A stretch of DNA of 64,000 bases from Pontibacter sp. G13 (GTDB lineage: Bacteria > Bacteroidota > Bacteroidia > J057): contig NZ_CP134696.1 in NCBI RefSeq assembly GCF_031851795.1, forward strand, positions 4,112,501-4,176,500. The letters run 5' to 3'. Below are positions 8,773 through 18,109 of the stretch, in pieces (position 1 is the first letter of the stretch; each line of letters starts with the position of its first letter). A program made the translations under genes and the position numbers. A model generated the notes under the pieces. That model ran no database searches, was not told where the DNA came from, and was given only the letters and a program-made list of their open reading frames with translations.

Positions 8773-11700
8773 ATGAACAACCTAAACCTTTGGAAGGGCT
8801 TTCATCCCAAAGTGATTAAAGCCTGCTTGCTGACGGTGCTACTACTCTCAGGATCTTGGACCTTGCTACGGGCCCAATCCAAAAGCATCTCCGGAACCGT
8901 TGTTGATGAAAACAACCTGTCTCTGGTTGGCGTGACCGTTCGAGTCATGGGATCCAATCAGGGTGCGTTGACCGCCGACGATGGTTCTTTCGCTATTCAA
9001 GCTACTGCTGCCGATACGCTGCTTTTTTCCTACATCGGATATGAGCGCCAGTCTATCGCAGTTGGCAGCCAAACGACTATCGATGTACAGATGGTCCCAG
9101 ACATGGCTTTGACTGAGGAAGTTGTCGTATTGGGATACGGCCAGACTCAAAACAAACGAGTCACCTCTATCGCTGCCAACACCATTTCTGCTGGACGGAT
9201 TGCAGATCTTCCTGTATCTCGTCCTGAGCAGTTGCTGCAAGGAAATACACCCGGCGTGGTGGTTTCCCAAAACTCAGGTTCTCCCGGTACTCCTTTGACC
9301 ATCCGCTTGCGTGGTGTCAGTACTGCTGGAGGAGCCCAACCATTGATCTTGGTCGATGGAGTTCAGGTTCCAGACCTCAACTTCCTTAATTCCAATGACA
9401 TCGCCAATATCTCCATCTTGAAGGATGCTGCCGCTGCTGCCATCTATGGTGCTCGTGGTGGTAACGGGGTAGTACTTGTGGAAACTCGCAAGGGAACTCG
9501 CACAGGAGATGGACCTAGCATTTCCTTCAACGGATCTACCGGTTTCCAAAATCTCTTGCGCAAGCCTGAATTGATGGATCGAGATCAGTATGTCGCTTAC
9601 TACAATGATTTCGCTGCTGGTAACCCTGATTTTGAGCCAATTTCTGATGCAGATCGCGCAAAGTTGGCCAATACGGATTGGTACGATGTAGTTTTCGATG
9701 AGAATGCTCCCATGCACAACTACAATGTATCTGTGGCTGATGGAGGGGATCGTTACTCCTACTACCTCTCTGGTGGTTTGTTTGATCAACAAGGATTGGT
9801 TGGAGGAGACATCGACAAGTCTCGTTACCAACGCTACAATGTCAAGTTGAACTTGGAAGTGGATGTCTTGGACAACTTGACTATTCGAGGCGGTGCAGAT
9901 ATCGTACAAGTTGATCGCGATTACCTGTTGGAAAACCAAGCAGGTACCTTCAGCGCGGTAATGAACTACCTTCCAGGTCTTCCTTCCATCTACCCTGTGT
10001 ATGACGATGCTGGAAATATCTACGACATGGGTCAGTTTGGTACTGGTGTTGTAAACGGCGTAAACATGCCATTCTCCGGCGTAGGAGCTGTGACCAATCC
10101 GATGGCTTCCTTGAATCATTCTAGCAATGAGACCATGTCAACCATCTCCATGTACAATTTGGGCGCAAATTGGGAGATCATTGACGGACTGTCTCTGAAT
10201 GCTTCTTACGCTCGTTACGAAGACCGTTCTGATGATCGCCGCTTCACTGAGATGTTTGATTACCGCGAAGCTGGACACGAGTTGTTCAACGAGACGGCTG
10301 ATTACAACGAAACCAATTTCTATAGCCGCTACACGCAGTTTGAGTCTAACCTCCGCTACAAACTCAAGACTTCCGAGGATCACAGCTTGGACTTGATTGG
10401 TGGTATCTCCGTATTGGAGTTCTATGGCTCTCAAGAGGCTCGTGCTGGTTCTGGGTTTTTCGTGAATACCTTCGATCAGGTGAATTTCGCGATGGTTCAG
10501 GATCAAAGCGCTATCACCAACCTGCCCGGTTCTGTGAATGAGACAGGTCTTTTCTCTGTCTACACACGTGCCAACTACAATTACAAGCAGAAGTACTTGT
10601 TCTCTGCCACTTTGCGTGCGGATGCTTCTTCCAAATTCGGGCCTGAGAATCGTTGGGGATACTTCCCATCTGTATCTGCTGGCTGGGTAATGTCCGAAGA
10701 TTTATTCCCTGAATCCGATGTAGTGGACTTGATGAAGCTTCGCGCTAGCTGGGGCATCAACGGTAATGACAACATTGCCAACTACCAGTACAGCCGCTCT
10801 GTCAACCCGAACGCAGGACCTTCATTCGGAGGAAACAACACTACCGGTATCTCCACTGAATTCCTGTCCAACCCATCTGTGAAGTGGGAGGAAGTCATGC
10901 AGACCAACGTAGGGTTGGATGTCAACTTGTTCGGCAACTCTGTAGGAGTAACGGTTGACTACTACAACAAGACCACTTCTGACATGCTCGTACCGATTGG
11001 TACTCCTGCATACATCGGCTTGTCTTCTGCGGCTGCCAACGTGGCTGACGTGAAAAACAGCGGATTGGAGCTCTTGTTGACTTATCGTCAAGTCCAATCC
11101 GACGACCTTTCTTGGAGCGTTTCCGGTAACATCGGCTACAACAAGAATGAGGTGACTGGTTTGGGGGAAAATGGTCAGCCTTTGAATGGCGGTAACATCG
11201 GATTCGTATTCCTCGATCCAATTACTCGCACAGATGTAGGCGGTCCAATCGCTTCTTTCTATGGCTACCAAGTGGAGGAAGTGAATGCTGAAGGCGAGTT
11301 GGTCTTCAAAGATCTGGATGGTATTCCCGGCATTGATCCAACTGACAAGACGGTCATTGGCAACCCATTCCCAGACTTCACTTACGGTTTGACCCTAGAT
11401 GCGAAGTTCAAAGGCTTTGACTTCAATGCATTCTTCTACGGTTCTCAAGGGAATGACATCTACAACGCAACCACTCGTTTGGATGCTCCATTTGCCAACC
11501 GCCCAGTTTCCTATGGTGAAGAAGGTGCTCCCCGCAACTTGTTGGGCGGTGCTACGGGTACCGATCAAACTGATGTATCTGATTTCTACGTCGAGGATGG
11601 ATCTTTCACCAAGCTGAAAACCTTGACCTTGGGATACACCCTGCCTGAGTCTGCTTCCGCCAAAATTGGATTCGACAGACTTCGATTCTACGTGACTGGC

Positions 11701-11847
11701 CAAAACTTGCTGGTATTGACCAACTACACTGGACTTGATCCTGAGATCGGCCAAGCCTTTGCTCAGACGGTATTGGACGTCGGTATCGACCGCGGTTTCT
11801 ACCCACAGCCACGCACCGTATTGTTCGGTTTCCAATTGAATCTTTAA
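8773..11847 (+). CDS. SusC/RagA-family TonB-dependent outer membrane transporter
   Basis: Outer membrane barrel that imports glycan oligomers using TonB energy. The 1024-residue protein has a signal peptide (about residues 1-35, ending LLRAQ), a carboxypeptidase-regulatory-like domain starting SISGTVVDENNLSLVGV, the TonB-box-like EEVVVLGYGQ, a plug domain with VSRPEQLLQGNTPGVVV and LILVDGVQVPD, and a barrel ending in an aromatic-rich strand (RTVLFGFQLNL). ATG 8773 is chosen because the signal peptide follows at once. The frame is open upstream to a TTG at 8578, but that would bury the signal peptide. It is followed 21 bp later by its SusD partner, the canonical order. Confidence 0.96.
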   Translation: MNNLNLWKGFHPKVIKACLLTVLLLSGSWTLLRAQSKSISGTVVDENNLSLVGVTVRVMGSNQGALTADDGSFAIQATAADTLLFSYIGYERQSIAVGSQTTIDVQMVPDMALTEEVVVLGYGQTQNKRVTSIAANTISAGRIADLPVSRPEQLLQGNTPGVVVSQNSGSPGTPLTIRLRGVSTAGGAQPLILVDGVQVPDLNFLNSNDIANISILKDAAAAAIYGARGGNGVVLVETRKGTRTGDGPSISFNGSTGFQNLLRKPELMDRDQYVAYYNDFAAGNPDFEPISDADRAKLANTDWYDVVFDENAPMHNYNVSVADGGDRYSYYLSGGLFDQQGLVGGDIDKSRYQRYNVKLNLEVDVLDNLTIRGGADIVQVDRDYLLENQAGTFSAVMNYLPGLPSIYPVYDDAGNIYDMGQFGTGVVNGVNMPFSGVGAVTNPMASLNHSSNETMSTISMYNLGANWEIIDGLSLNASYARYEDRSDDRRFTEMFDYREAGHELFNETADYNETNFYSRYTQFESNLRYKLKTSEDHSLDLIGGISVLEFYGSQEARAGSGFFVNTFDQVNFAMVQDQSAITNLPGSVNETGLFSVYTRANYNYKQKYLFSATLRADASSKFGPENRWGYFPSVSAGWVMSEDLFPESDVVDLMKLRASWGINGNDNIANYQYSRSVNPNAGPSFGGNNTTGISTEFLSNPSVKWEEVMQTNVGLDVNLFGNSVGVTVDYYNKTTSDMLVPIGTPAYIGLSSAAANVADVKNSGLELLLTYRQVQSDDLSWSVSGNIGYNKNEVTGLGENGQPLNGGNIGFVFLDPITRTDVGGPIASFYGYQVEEVNAEGELVFKDLDGIPGIDPTDKTVIGNPFPDFTYGLTLDAKFKGFDFNAFFYGSQGNDIYNATTRLDAPFANRPVSYGEEGAPRNLLGGATGTDQTDVSDFYVEDGSFTKLKTLTLGYTLPESASAKIGFDRLRFYVTGQNLLVLTNYTGLDPEIGQAFAQTVLDVGIDRGFYPQPRTVLFGFQLNL

Positions 11848-11868
11848 TCCCAAAGAAGCAAACAAGTC

Positions 11869-13434
11869 ATGTTTAAACATACATTCACCAAACTCCGCAG
11901 AGGCATCGTCCTAGGCGTAGCGGCACTCAGCTTTACTGCTTGTTCTGATCTATTGGAGAAAGTTCCTGTAACCGAGCTGGTTGAGGAAAACGGTATCCAG
12001 ACTGAGCAGGACGTTATCGCCTTGACCAATGCTGGATATGATGCGATGCAATGGCAGGTGATCCAAGGAGCGAATACGCACATGTATCCAGTCATGTGGC
12101 AGGATTTCCGTGCGGACAACTGTATTTCACAGTGGGCGACATTTTGGGCGTTTGGCTTGCCACTGGATGATTTATCCGGTATTCAGCCAAACAACCCCAA
12201 CATTGCTGCCATGTGGCGCAAGTGGTTTACGGCAATTGCCCGTGCCAACTCTGCGATCTATCAGATCGAACGTTTCGAAGGATTCGAGACTGCAGGATTG
12301 GAAGAGCGTTTGATCGCCGAGGCACAATTCGTACGTGGATTCGCCTACTTTGAATTGGTCAAGCACTTCGGTGGAGTTCCATTGATCAACGAATTCATCT
12401 CTTCTACGGATGATGAAATCTTCCGCTCTCGTGCATCCGTTCAGGAAATCTATGCGCAGATCGAGTCTGATCTTTTGGCAGCCGCTCAAGTTTTGCCTGC
12501 GAGCTATGGCGACGTAGACAAAGGACGTGCGACTTCCGGTGCTGCATATACGTTGCTGGCCAAAGCTCACTTGTATCAAGGAGAGTACGATGAAGTGCGT
12601 CAGTACACGGAGACTGTCATCAACAGTGGTGAGTACGCGCTGGAAGGAGATTTCGCTTCCAACTGGGACCTCAGCAATGAGTATGGCATCGAGTCCATCT
12701 TCGAGATTGGATACGCGGATGGATTCTCCAACTTCTACTTTGAAGCTCCCGGCGGAAACACCAACCAAGGCTCTTCTTCCTACCAGATGTTCGGGTACAT
12801 CTTCGCCAACAACGGAACCTTCGGTAACGGTGTGCCTCGTCAAGGTTTGATCGAGATGTACGATTCCACAGATACTCGTCTAGATGCGACATTCATCCTT
12901 CCTTCAACTGATTACTATGAGTTGGGCGTGCAGACTTGTTTCTGTGACAATCAGGACAATTACATCGGGACTGACATCTACAATTTCTTCTGGACCAACC
13001 CAGAGGCTCTGGCGACAAAAGCCAGCATGCGTAAGTATGACATTCCTCCAACAGTAGGAGCTTCCCTTTTGAACACAGGTAGCTCTCCATTGAATGAAAA
13101 AGTCCTCCGCTATGCTGATGTACTGTTGATGCACGCTGAGGCTGCAGCAATGGGAGCAGGTGGTGATGGTCAGTCTTCTTTGGATGAAGTTCGTGCTCGT
13201 GCTGGATTGGAGTCCGTTGCTTTGACGATGGACCATGTGAAGATGGAGCGCCGTAAGGAATTGGCTACAGAAGGATGGGACCGCTTCACCGATTTGGTTC
13301 GCTGGGGAGATGCTGCAGATGCATTGGCATTCAAAAACTTCCAAGTAGGCCGCGATGAATTGCTCCCAATTCCTCAAGAAGAAATCGACCTCGTGGGTGC
13401 TGATATCTTGACTCAGAACCCAGGTTACAACTAA
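11869..13434 (+). CDS. SusD/RagB-family surface glycan-binding lipoprotein
   Basis: Lid lipoprotein of the SusCD importer, 521 residues. The signal peptide ends in the lipobox FTAC, so Cys at about residue 25 is lipidated. SusD features include an N-terminal TPR-like helical region, AEAQFVRGFAYFELVKHFGG around residues 147-166, and the C-terminal RRKELATEGWDRFTDLVRWG motif that is highly typical of RagB/SusD. It lies 21 bp after the SusC gene in the same operon. Substrate specificity cannot be read from the sequence; the neighbouring GH26-like and GH43 enzymes point to a xylan. Confidence 0.96.
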   Translation: MFKHTFTKLRRGIVLGVAALSFTACSDLLEKVPVTELVEENGIQTEQDVIALTNAGYDAMQWQVIQGANTHMYPVMWQDFRADNCISQWATFWAFGLPLDDLSGIQPNNPNIAAMWRKWFTAIARANSAIYQIERFEGFETAGLEERLIAEAQFVRGFAYFELVKHFGGVPLINEFISSTDDEIFRSRASVQEIYAQIESDLLAAAQVLPASYGDVDKGRATSGAAYTLLAKAHLYQGEYDEVRQYTETVINSGEYALEGDFASNWDLSNEYGIESIFEIGYADGFSNFYFEAPGGNTNQGSSSYQMFGYIFANNGTFGNGVPRQGLIEMYDSTDTRLDATFILPSTDYYELGVQTCFCDNQDNYIGTDIYNFFWTNPEALATKASMRKYDIPPTVGASLLNTGSSPLNEKVLRYADVLLMHAEAAAMGAGGDGQSSLDEVRARAGLESVALTMDHVKMERRKELATEGWDRFTDLVRWGDAADALAFKNFQVGRDELLPIPQEEIDLVGADILTQNPGYN

Positions 13435-13457
13435 ACCGAGTAGTAGTAGCAGCTGGT

Positions 13458-13507
13458 AAGGGGTGGGCATACTTGCCTGACAAATAGGCGAGTATGCTCC
13501 GCCCCTT
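13458..13507 (+). terminator. Strong hairpin between SusD and the GH26-like gene
   Basis: Long imperfect stem: AAGGGG pairs with CCCCTT on the outside and CATACTTGCCT with AGGCGAGTATG on the inside, with a 7 nt loop at 13479-13485. It lies 24 bp after the SusD stop. It probably acts as a partial terminator or RNA stabiliser that sets high SusCD versus lower enzyme expression. No long T-tract follows. Confidence 0.6.
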
Positions 13508-13574
13508 CCAATTTGTTTCCCTCTATCAGAACCATACTGGCTCTTCCATTCCACCCGAAATTACGCTTAGACTC

Positions 13575-14735
13575 ATGGCATCTTTGAATATTAGGATCAA
13601 ACCGAAATATCTGGGACTCATCGCCGGAACCCTCATGTTGGGACTATCTGGATGTTCTCAGTCCCCGCAAGCACAGCCTTCTTCCCACCATATCCCCACA
13701 CAAACCCGTTCCCTCGCCAAATTTGAGCCAGCAGGAGACCAAGTGTTGGTTTTCATTGGTCAAGACTTGGGTTCTATTGGTGGATTTGAAGAGTATCCGG
13801 ATGGATACCTCGATCATTTCCCTACACCAGCTGGATTCACATTGTATACCAGCATTGCAGGAGGACGAGACTCCTATGGTGAAGTTCCTATCGAAGGACT
13901 TCAAGGAATCTACGAGACGTTTGACAACGGAAACGGTCCCAGCAATATGACGCTGATGACTTCCGACGCGCGCTTCCAAAATTGTGCTTTGGCGATCGGC
14001 CTATCTCTGGTCAATCACGAAGAGGCGGTTGCCAAAGGCGAGCGCGATGAAAATATCGACCGACTCGGTGATTACTTGCTCAGCTTGGGTAGTCGTCCTG
14101 TATTTCTGCGAATCGGCTATGAATTCGATGGACATACTTGGAATCACTATGATCTTGAAGCCTACAAAGGTGCTTACCGGAGAATCAAGAATCGTCTGGA
14201 TGCCAAAGGAATAACGAATACGGCTTATGTCTGGCAGTCAGTAGGTTGGGTGTCCAATCAGGAACAACTGGAAGAATGGTATCCGGGTGACGAGTACGTG
14301 GACTGGTGTGCCTACTCCTTCTTTGACCGATTCAAAGAAGCCGAGATGATCGATTTCGCTCGTGAGAAAGGCAAGCCCATTTTCATTGCTGAAGCTTCTG
14401 CAGCCATCTCCGACCACACCGCCAAATTCGATGGCGACACCAAAGAGACCCGCCTAGGCAATCCCGACCAAGCACAGGAAGCATGGGACAAATGGTTTGA
14501 GCCCTTCTTCGAAACCATCGAAAATAACAATGACGTCATCAAGGCCATCCACTACATCAACTGCGATTGGAGTACCCGCCCCATGTGGTTCGAAAACCCC
14601 ACCTTCCGTGATGTGGATGCCCGAATTCAAAATAGCGAAATGATCTCCACCAAGTGGATGGAGCGCATGAATCAAGGCCGGTATGTCAATGACTCACCAG
14701 AACTCCCTCAAGTCTGGGAAGGTCATGACAACTGA
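13575..14735 (+). CDS. GH26-like lipoprotein, beta-1,3-xylanase-type glycoside hydrolase
   Basis: Predicted surface lipoprotein enzyme of 386 residues. The signal peptide ends in the lipobox LSGC (Cys27). The fold pattern fits clan GH-A family 26: the acid/base Glu is in RPVFLRIGYEFDGHTWNHY (Glu183) and the nucleophile Glu in KPIFIAEAS (Glu273). The strings FIGQDLGSI, EWYPGDEYVDW and YINCDW resemble, as I recall them, marine endo-beta-1,3-xylanases of GH26 rather than mannanases, which carry RPFHE. ATG 13575 is chosen because it directly precedes the lipoprotein signal; an in-frame upstream start at 13494 would fall inside the hairpin. Together with SusCD and a GH43 beta-xylosidase this suggests a xylan-degrading locus. 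Specificity is inference. Confidence 0.72.
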   Translation: MASLNIRIKPKYLGLIAGTLMLGLSGCSQSPQAQPSSHHIPTQTRSLAKFEPAGDQVLVFIGQDLGSIGGFEEYPDGYLDHFPTPAGFTLYTSIAGGRDSYGEVPIEGLQGIYETFDNGNGPSNMTLMTSDARFQNCALAIGLSLVNHEEAVAKGERDENIDRLGDYLLSLGSRPVFLRIGYEFDGHTWNHYDLEAYKGAYRRIKNRLDAKGITNTAYVWQSVGWVSNQEQLEEWYPGDEYVDWCAYSFFDRFKEAEMIDFAREKGKPIFIAEASAAISDHTAKFDGDTKETRLGNPDQAQEAWDKWFEPFFETIENNNDVIKAIHYINCDWSTRPMWFENPTFRDVDARIQNSEMISTKWMERMNQGRYVNDSPELPQVWEGHDN

Positions 14736-14741
14736 ATCCAG

Positions 14742-14768
14742 AAAGGGGCTTAGGCCCCTTTTCCTTTC
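14742..14768 (+). terminator. Rho-independent terminator after the GH26-like gene
   Basis: 8 bp perfect stem (AAAGGGGC 14742-14749, GCCCCTTT 14754-14761) with a TTAG loop, followed by a pyrimidine-rich tail. It lies 6 bp after the stop codon and separates the surface-enzyme part of the locus from the MFS/GH43 pair. Confidence 0.75.
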
Positions 14769-14789
14769 AAGGTATTAATTCCCTACTGC

Positions 14790-16346
14790 ATGAAGACGAA
14801 CAGACAACAATTGCTCATTGCGATGGCGGTATCGCTGGGTGGATTCCTTTTTGGGTTTGATGCTGCCGTCATTTCTGGAGTCACCAACTCGGTGATGGTG
14901 GAGTTTGGATTGAGTGATCTCCAATTGGGTTGGGTAGTGGCTTGCTTGACATTTGCATCTGCTGCGGCCATGCTTACAGCAGGTCCCCTCAGCGACCGAT
15001 TTGGCAGAAAAAACCTCCTATTCCTCGTCGGTATTTTTTATGGCATTTCCGCCCTCTTGTCTGCGGTGGCTGTTTCCTATCCGATGTTGGTGATCGCTAG
15101 GATGATTGGCGGATTGGCTGTTGGGGCTTCATTGGTATTGGCTCCTATGTATATCGCCGAAATTTCCCCTCCGGAGTCCCGCGGGAAGATGGTTTCCATC
15201 CAGCAACTCAATATCGTGCTGGGTTTTTCAGCGGCCTATTTCAGTAACTACTACTTGCTCAAGATTAGTCAGATGCCTGCAGATTGGGTAGCCATGCTGG
15301 GCATGGATACCCAAGTCTGGCGCTGGATGCTGGGGATTGAATTGATTCCCGCTTTGCTCTTCGCGATTGCCATGATCTGGGTACCTGCGAGTCCGAGATG
15401 GCTGATGAGCAAGGGCAAATTGGCAGAAGCGCAAAAGGTGCTCGATAGCCTTTATTCACCCGAGGCTTCCGCATCTGAATTTGCAGCAATCAATGATTAT
15501 TTCAGTCAAGGGCGCAGGCATGTCGATTGGCGCATGGTTTTCTCCAAATCTCTACGGCTGGTGCTGTTTATCGGCTTGATCGTAGGCATTCTCCAGCAGA
15601 TCACCGGGGTAAACGCCATCTATTTCTACGCCACCATGATTTTTGAGCAATCGGGAATCGGCAAAGATGCAGCTTTTGCCCAAGCCATCTGGATTGGGAT
15701 TGTCAATGTGGTGTTCACGCTGTTGGCCATGTCCCTCATCGACAAAATTGGCAGACGTCCACTTTTGCTGGCGGGAGTAATTGGGGTAGTTGTGAGCCTG
15801 AGCATTACGGCGTATGGCTTTTCGGAAGCTACCTATCGCTTGGAACCCGCCGACCTATCCGCGATAGAAGGATTGACCATCACCCCCGAACTGACTGCAC
15901 TGTCAGGAGAAACCTTCTCGGATGATGTAGCATTCAAAAATACGGTGCGTGAAGCCGTCGGAGAGCAGGCTTATGCCGAGCATCAAGGAGCTATCATCGC
16001 GAGTGCGATTGACATGAATCCTGTGCTGGTATTGGTGGGGATCTTAGGGTTTGTGGCTTCGTTTGCGGTTTCGTTGGGGCCTGTGATGTGGGTACTGCTT
16101 TCGGAGCTTTTCCCTAACTGGATCAGAGGAGTGGCCATTTCACTCATTGGATTCGTGAATGCCGTGGTGAGCTTCCTCGTCCAACTGCTATTCCCTTGGG
16201 AGCTATCGCACTTCGGCAATGCTTGGTCCTATTTGATCTTCGCTGGATTTGGACTCATAGGCTTGATCCTCCTCTATCGCTACTTGCCTGAAACCAAGGG
16301 CAAATCTCTCGAAGAAATTGAAGAAACATTGGTATTGAAATCATGA
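14790..16346 (+). CDS. MFS sugar porter (XylE/GLUT-type sugar:proton symporter)
   Basis: Inner-membrane transporter of the sugar porter family, 518 residues with 12 predicted helices. Family signatures seen: GFLFGFDAAVISG in helix 1, GPLSDRFGRKN between helices 2 and 3, RMIGGLAVGASLVLAPMYIA in helix 4, ESRGKMVSIQQLNIVLG in helix 5, QQITGVNAIYFYA in helix 7 and PETKGKSLEEIE at the C-terminus. An extra loop of about 70 residues (roughly 355-425) between helices 9 and 10 is longer than in XylE and is typical of Bacteroidota members. Its stop overlaps the GH43 start by ATGA, so the two are translationally coupled. Xylose or xylo-oligomer uptake is the natural inference. Confidence 0.92.
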   Translation: MKTNRQQLLIAMAVSLGGFLFGFDAAVISGVTNSVMVEFGLSDLQLGWVVACLTFASAAAMLTAGPLSDRFGRKNLLFLVGIFYGISALLSAVAVSYPMLVIARMIGGLAVGASLVLAPMYIAEISPPESRGKMVSIQQLNIVLGFSAAYFSNYYLLKISQMPADWVAMLGMDTQVWRWMLGIELIPALLFAIAMIWVPASPRWLMSKGKLAEAQKVLDSLYSPEASASEFAAINDYFSQGRRHVDWRMVFSKSLRLVLFIGLIVGILQQITGVNAIYFYATMIFEQSGIGKDAAFAQAIWIGIVNVVFTLLAMSLIDKIGRRPLLLAGVIGVVVSLSITAYGFSEATYRLEPADLSAIEGLTITPELTALSGETFSDDVAFKNTVREAVGEQAYAEHQGAIIASAIDMNPVLVLVGILGFVASFAVSLGPVMWVLLSELFPNWIRGVAISLIGFVNAVVSFLVQLLFPWELSHFGNAWSYLIFAGFGLIGLILLYRYLPETKGKSLEEIEETLVLKS

Positions 16347-17980
16347 GTATCCAGAACCCCATACTTCCCGGATTTCATCCAGACCCATCGATCATTCGCG
16401 TGGGGGATGATTTCTATATGGCCACCTCCACGTTTGAGTGGTATCCCGGACTTCAGCTCTTCCATTCTACCGATCTGGCGAATTGGGAACTGATCGGCCA
16501 TCCCTTGACTCGTTTGAGCCAGCTGGATATGCGAGGCATGCCGGATTCCTGTGGTGTTTGGGCGCCTTGCCTGAGCTATGACAAGGGTACATACTACATG
16601 GTGTATTGCAATGTCCGTTCATTTGATGGGCCTTGGAAAGATACACCCAACTTCATGGTGACCGCTCCAGATATCAGCGGTCCATGGTCTGATCCGATCT
16701 TCTTGGGTTCTTCGGGATTTGATGGATCGCTGTTCCATGATGAAGACGGCCGCAAATGGTATGTCACGATGGAGGTAGATCATCGAGGTGGAAAATTTTT
16801 CGGGGGAATTCTCCTACAGGAATATGACCCTCAAGCAGAAGCCCTCGTGGGACCGGTATATCCCATCTTTGAAGGGACAGAATTGGGCAAAACAGAAGGG
16901 CCTCATATCTACCAAAAGGATGGATACTATTATCTGCTTACTGCCGAGGGAGGGACGGAGTACGGACATGCTGTCTCCATCGCTCGCTCCAAATCCATCA
17001 CCGGACCCTATGAAGTTCATCCGGAAGGGCCTTTGATGACTTGCCGAGATGTGCCACACAATCCGCTTCAAAAGTCGGGACATGGAGATCTTGTTCAAGA
17101 TTTGCAAGGCGATTGGTGGTTGGTGAGTTTGGTAGGGCGTCCACTCAGCACTTTGGGGAGATGTCCGCTCGGGCGGGAAACAGCCATCGAGCGTGTGGTT
17201 TGGGAAGCGGGAGCTTGGCCGACCCTGGCTCATGAAGGCGCATTTACCCGCTTGGAGATTCCAGCAGTAGCTTCCAACGCTCCGAGAGGTCAAATCGCAG
17301 AGCATGTGGATTTCGCCGAAGATGAGTTGCCCATGACCTACAATTCACTTCGTCATCCGATTGCTCCAGATTGGTGTAAAGTCGAAGATGGAACCATGAA
17401 GCTCGTAGGTCGCGATAGTCTGAGCTCAACGTTTGAGCAAAGCTTGGTGGCTCGTCGCGTACAGCATACCGGTTTTTCCTATGAAATAGAGCTGGAATTT
17501 TCCCCGGAAAGTTTCCAGCAGATGGCAGGCCTCGTTTGCTATTACAACACCGCCCATTACTACTATCTCCACATCATGGGGGATGAGGATGGGACCAGTC
17601 GTTTTGTGAATCTCATCAGAACCGACAACTATCGATTTGAGGAATGCCTACCAGCTCTGGTGCCACTTCCCGCATCGGGCGTGATAAAGCTCAAGGTGGT
17701 GTGGGATCGAGCTCAATTGTCTTTTTTCTATGCGGTAGCCGGCGGTGAGTGGATTTGTCTGTCTACAGGATGGGATTCGTCCATCTTGTCTGATGACTAT
17801 GTGCGGGACGGAAGCGATCGATATCGGCCTGCCTTTACCGGAGCGTTTGTCGGGATGGCCTGTCAAGATCTGACTGGCAATCGCAAAGCTGCTCATTTCC
17901 AGCGTGCCTCATACGTGGAGGATGGTAGTCTCCATCCAATGGAAGAAGCGCTACAATCATTCAATCAAGCATCCTATTGA
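16343..17980 (+). CDS. GH43 beta-xylosidase (XynB-like, probably subfamily 11)
   Basis: Exo-acting hydrolase releasing xylose from the non-reducing end of xylo-oligosaccharides. The five-blade propeller carries the expected triad: base Asp14 in GFHPDPSI, pKa modulator Asp127 in SSGFDGSLFHD, and acid Glu185 in KTEGPHIY. These positions match the Selenomonas-type beta-xylosidases almost residue for residue. FEWYPGLQLFHSTDL and GVWAPCLSY are further family strings. A C-terminal beta-sandwich (about residues 320-530) completes the active site in this subfamily. There is no signal peptide, so it should act in the cytoplasm after import, matching its 4 bp overlap with the MFS transporter gene. The 545-residue length is normal. 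Confidence 0.93.
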   Translation: MSIQNPILPGFHPDPSIIRVGDDFYMATSTFEWYPGLQLFHSTDLANWELIGHPLTRLSQLDMRGMPDSCGVWAPCLSYDKGTYYMVYCNVRSFDGPWKDTPNFMVTAPDISGPWSDPIFLGSSGFDGSLFHDEDGRKWYVTMEVDHRGGKFFGGILLQEYDPQAEALVGPVYPIFEGTELGKTEGPHIYQKDGYYYLLTAEGGTEYGHAVSIARSKSITGPYEVHPEGPLMTCRDVPHNPLQKSGHGDLVQDLQGDWWLVSLVGRPLSTLGRCPLGRETAIERVVWEAGAWPTLAHEGAFTRLEIPAVASNAPRGQIAEHVDFAEDELPMTYNSLRHPIAPDWCKVEDGTMKLVGRDSLSSTFEQSLVARRVQHTGFSYEIELEFSPESFQQMAGLVCYYNTAHYYYLHIMGDEDGTSRFVNLIRTDNYRFEECLPALVPLPASGVIKLKVVWDRAQLSFFYAVAGGEWICLSTGWDSSILSDDYVRDGSDRYRPAFTGAFVGMACQDLTGNRKAAHFQRASYVEDGSLHPMEEALQSFNQASY

Positions 17981-18042
17981 TTTGTGGTCCTGAGGGCAAT
18001 GTTCCTCGGGGCATAAGATTTACCTGATCTACACCTTTAGAA

Positions 18043-18075
18043 ACGGGCTGACTCACTTTGGTGATGTCAGCCCGT
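18043..18075. terminator. Bidirectional terminator at the end of the glycan locus
   Basis: Perfect 10 bp stem (ACGGGCTGAC 18043-18052, GTCAGCCCGT 18066-18075) continued inward by TCAC/GTGA around a TTTG loop with one bulge. It lies between the GH43 stop at 17980 and the convergent lipoprotein stop at 18110. Confidence 0.8.
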
Positions 18076-18109
18076 GTTTGCTTGGAAATGGACGTATGAA
18101 GAGACTGGA

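Noticed and set aside
9274-10119. 281-codon frame antisense to SusC
   Set aside because: Shadow of the SusC coding strand; composition (Ile, Ser, Val, His rich) and lack of motifs do not fit a real protein.
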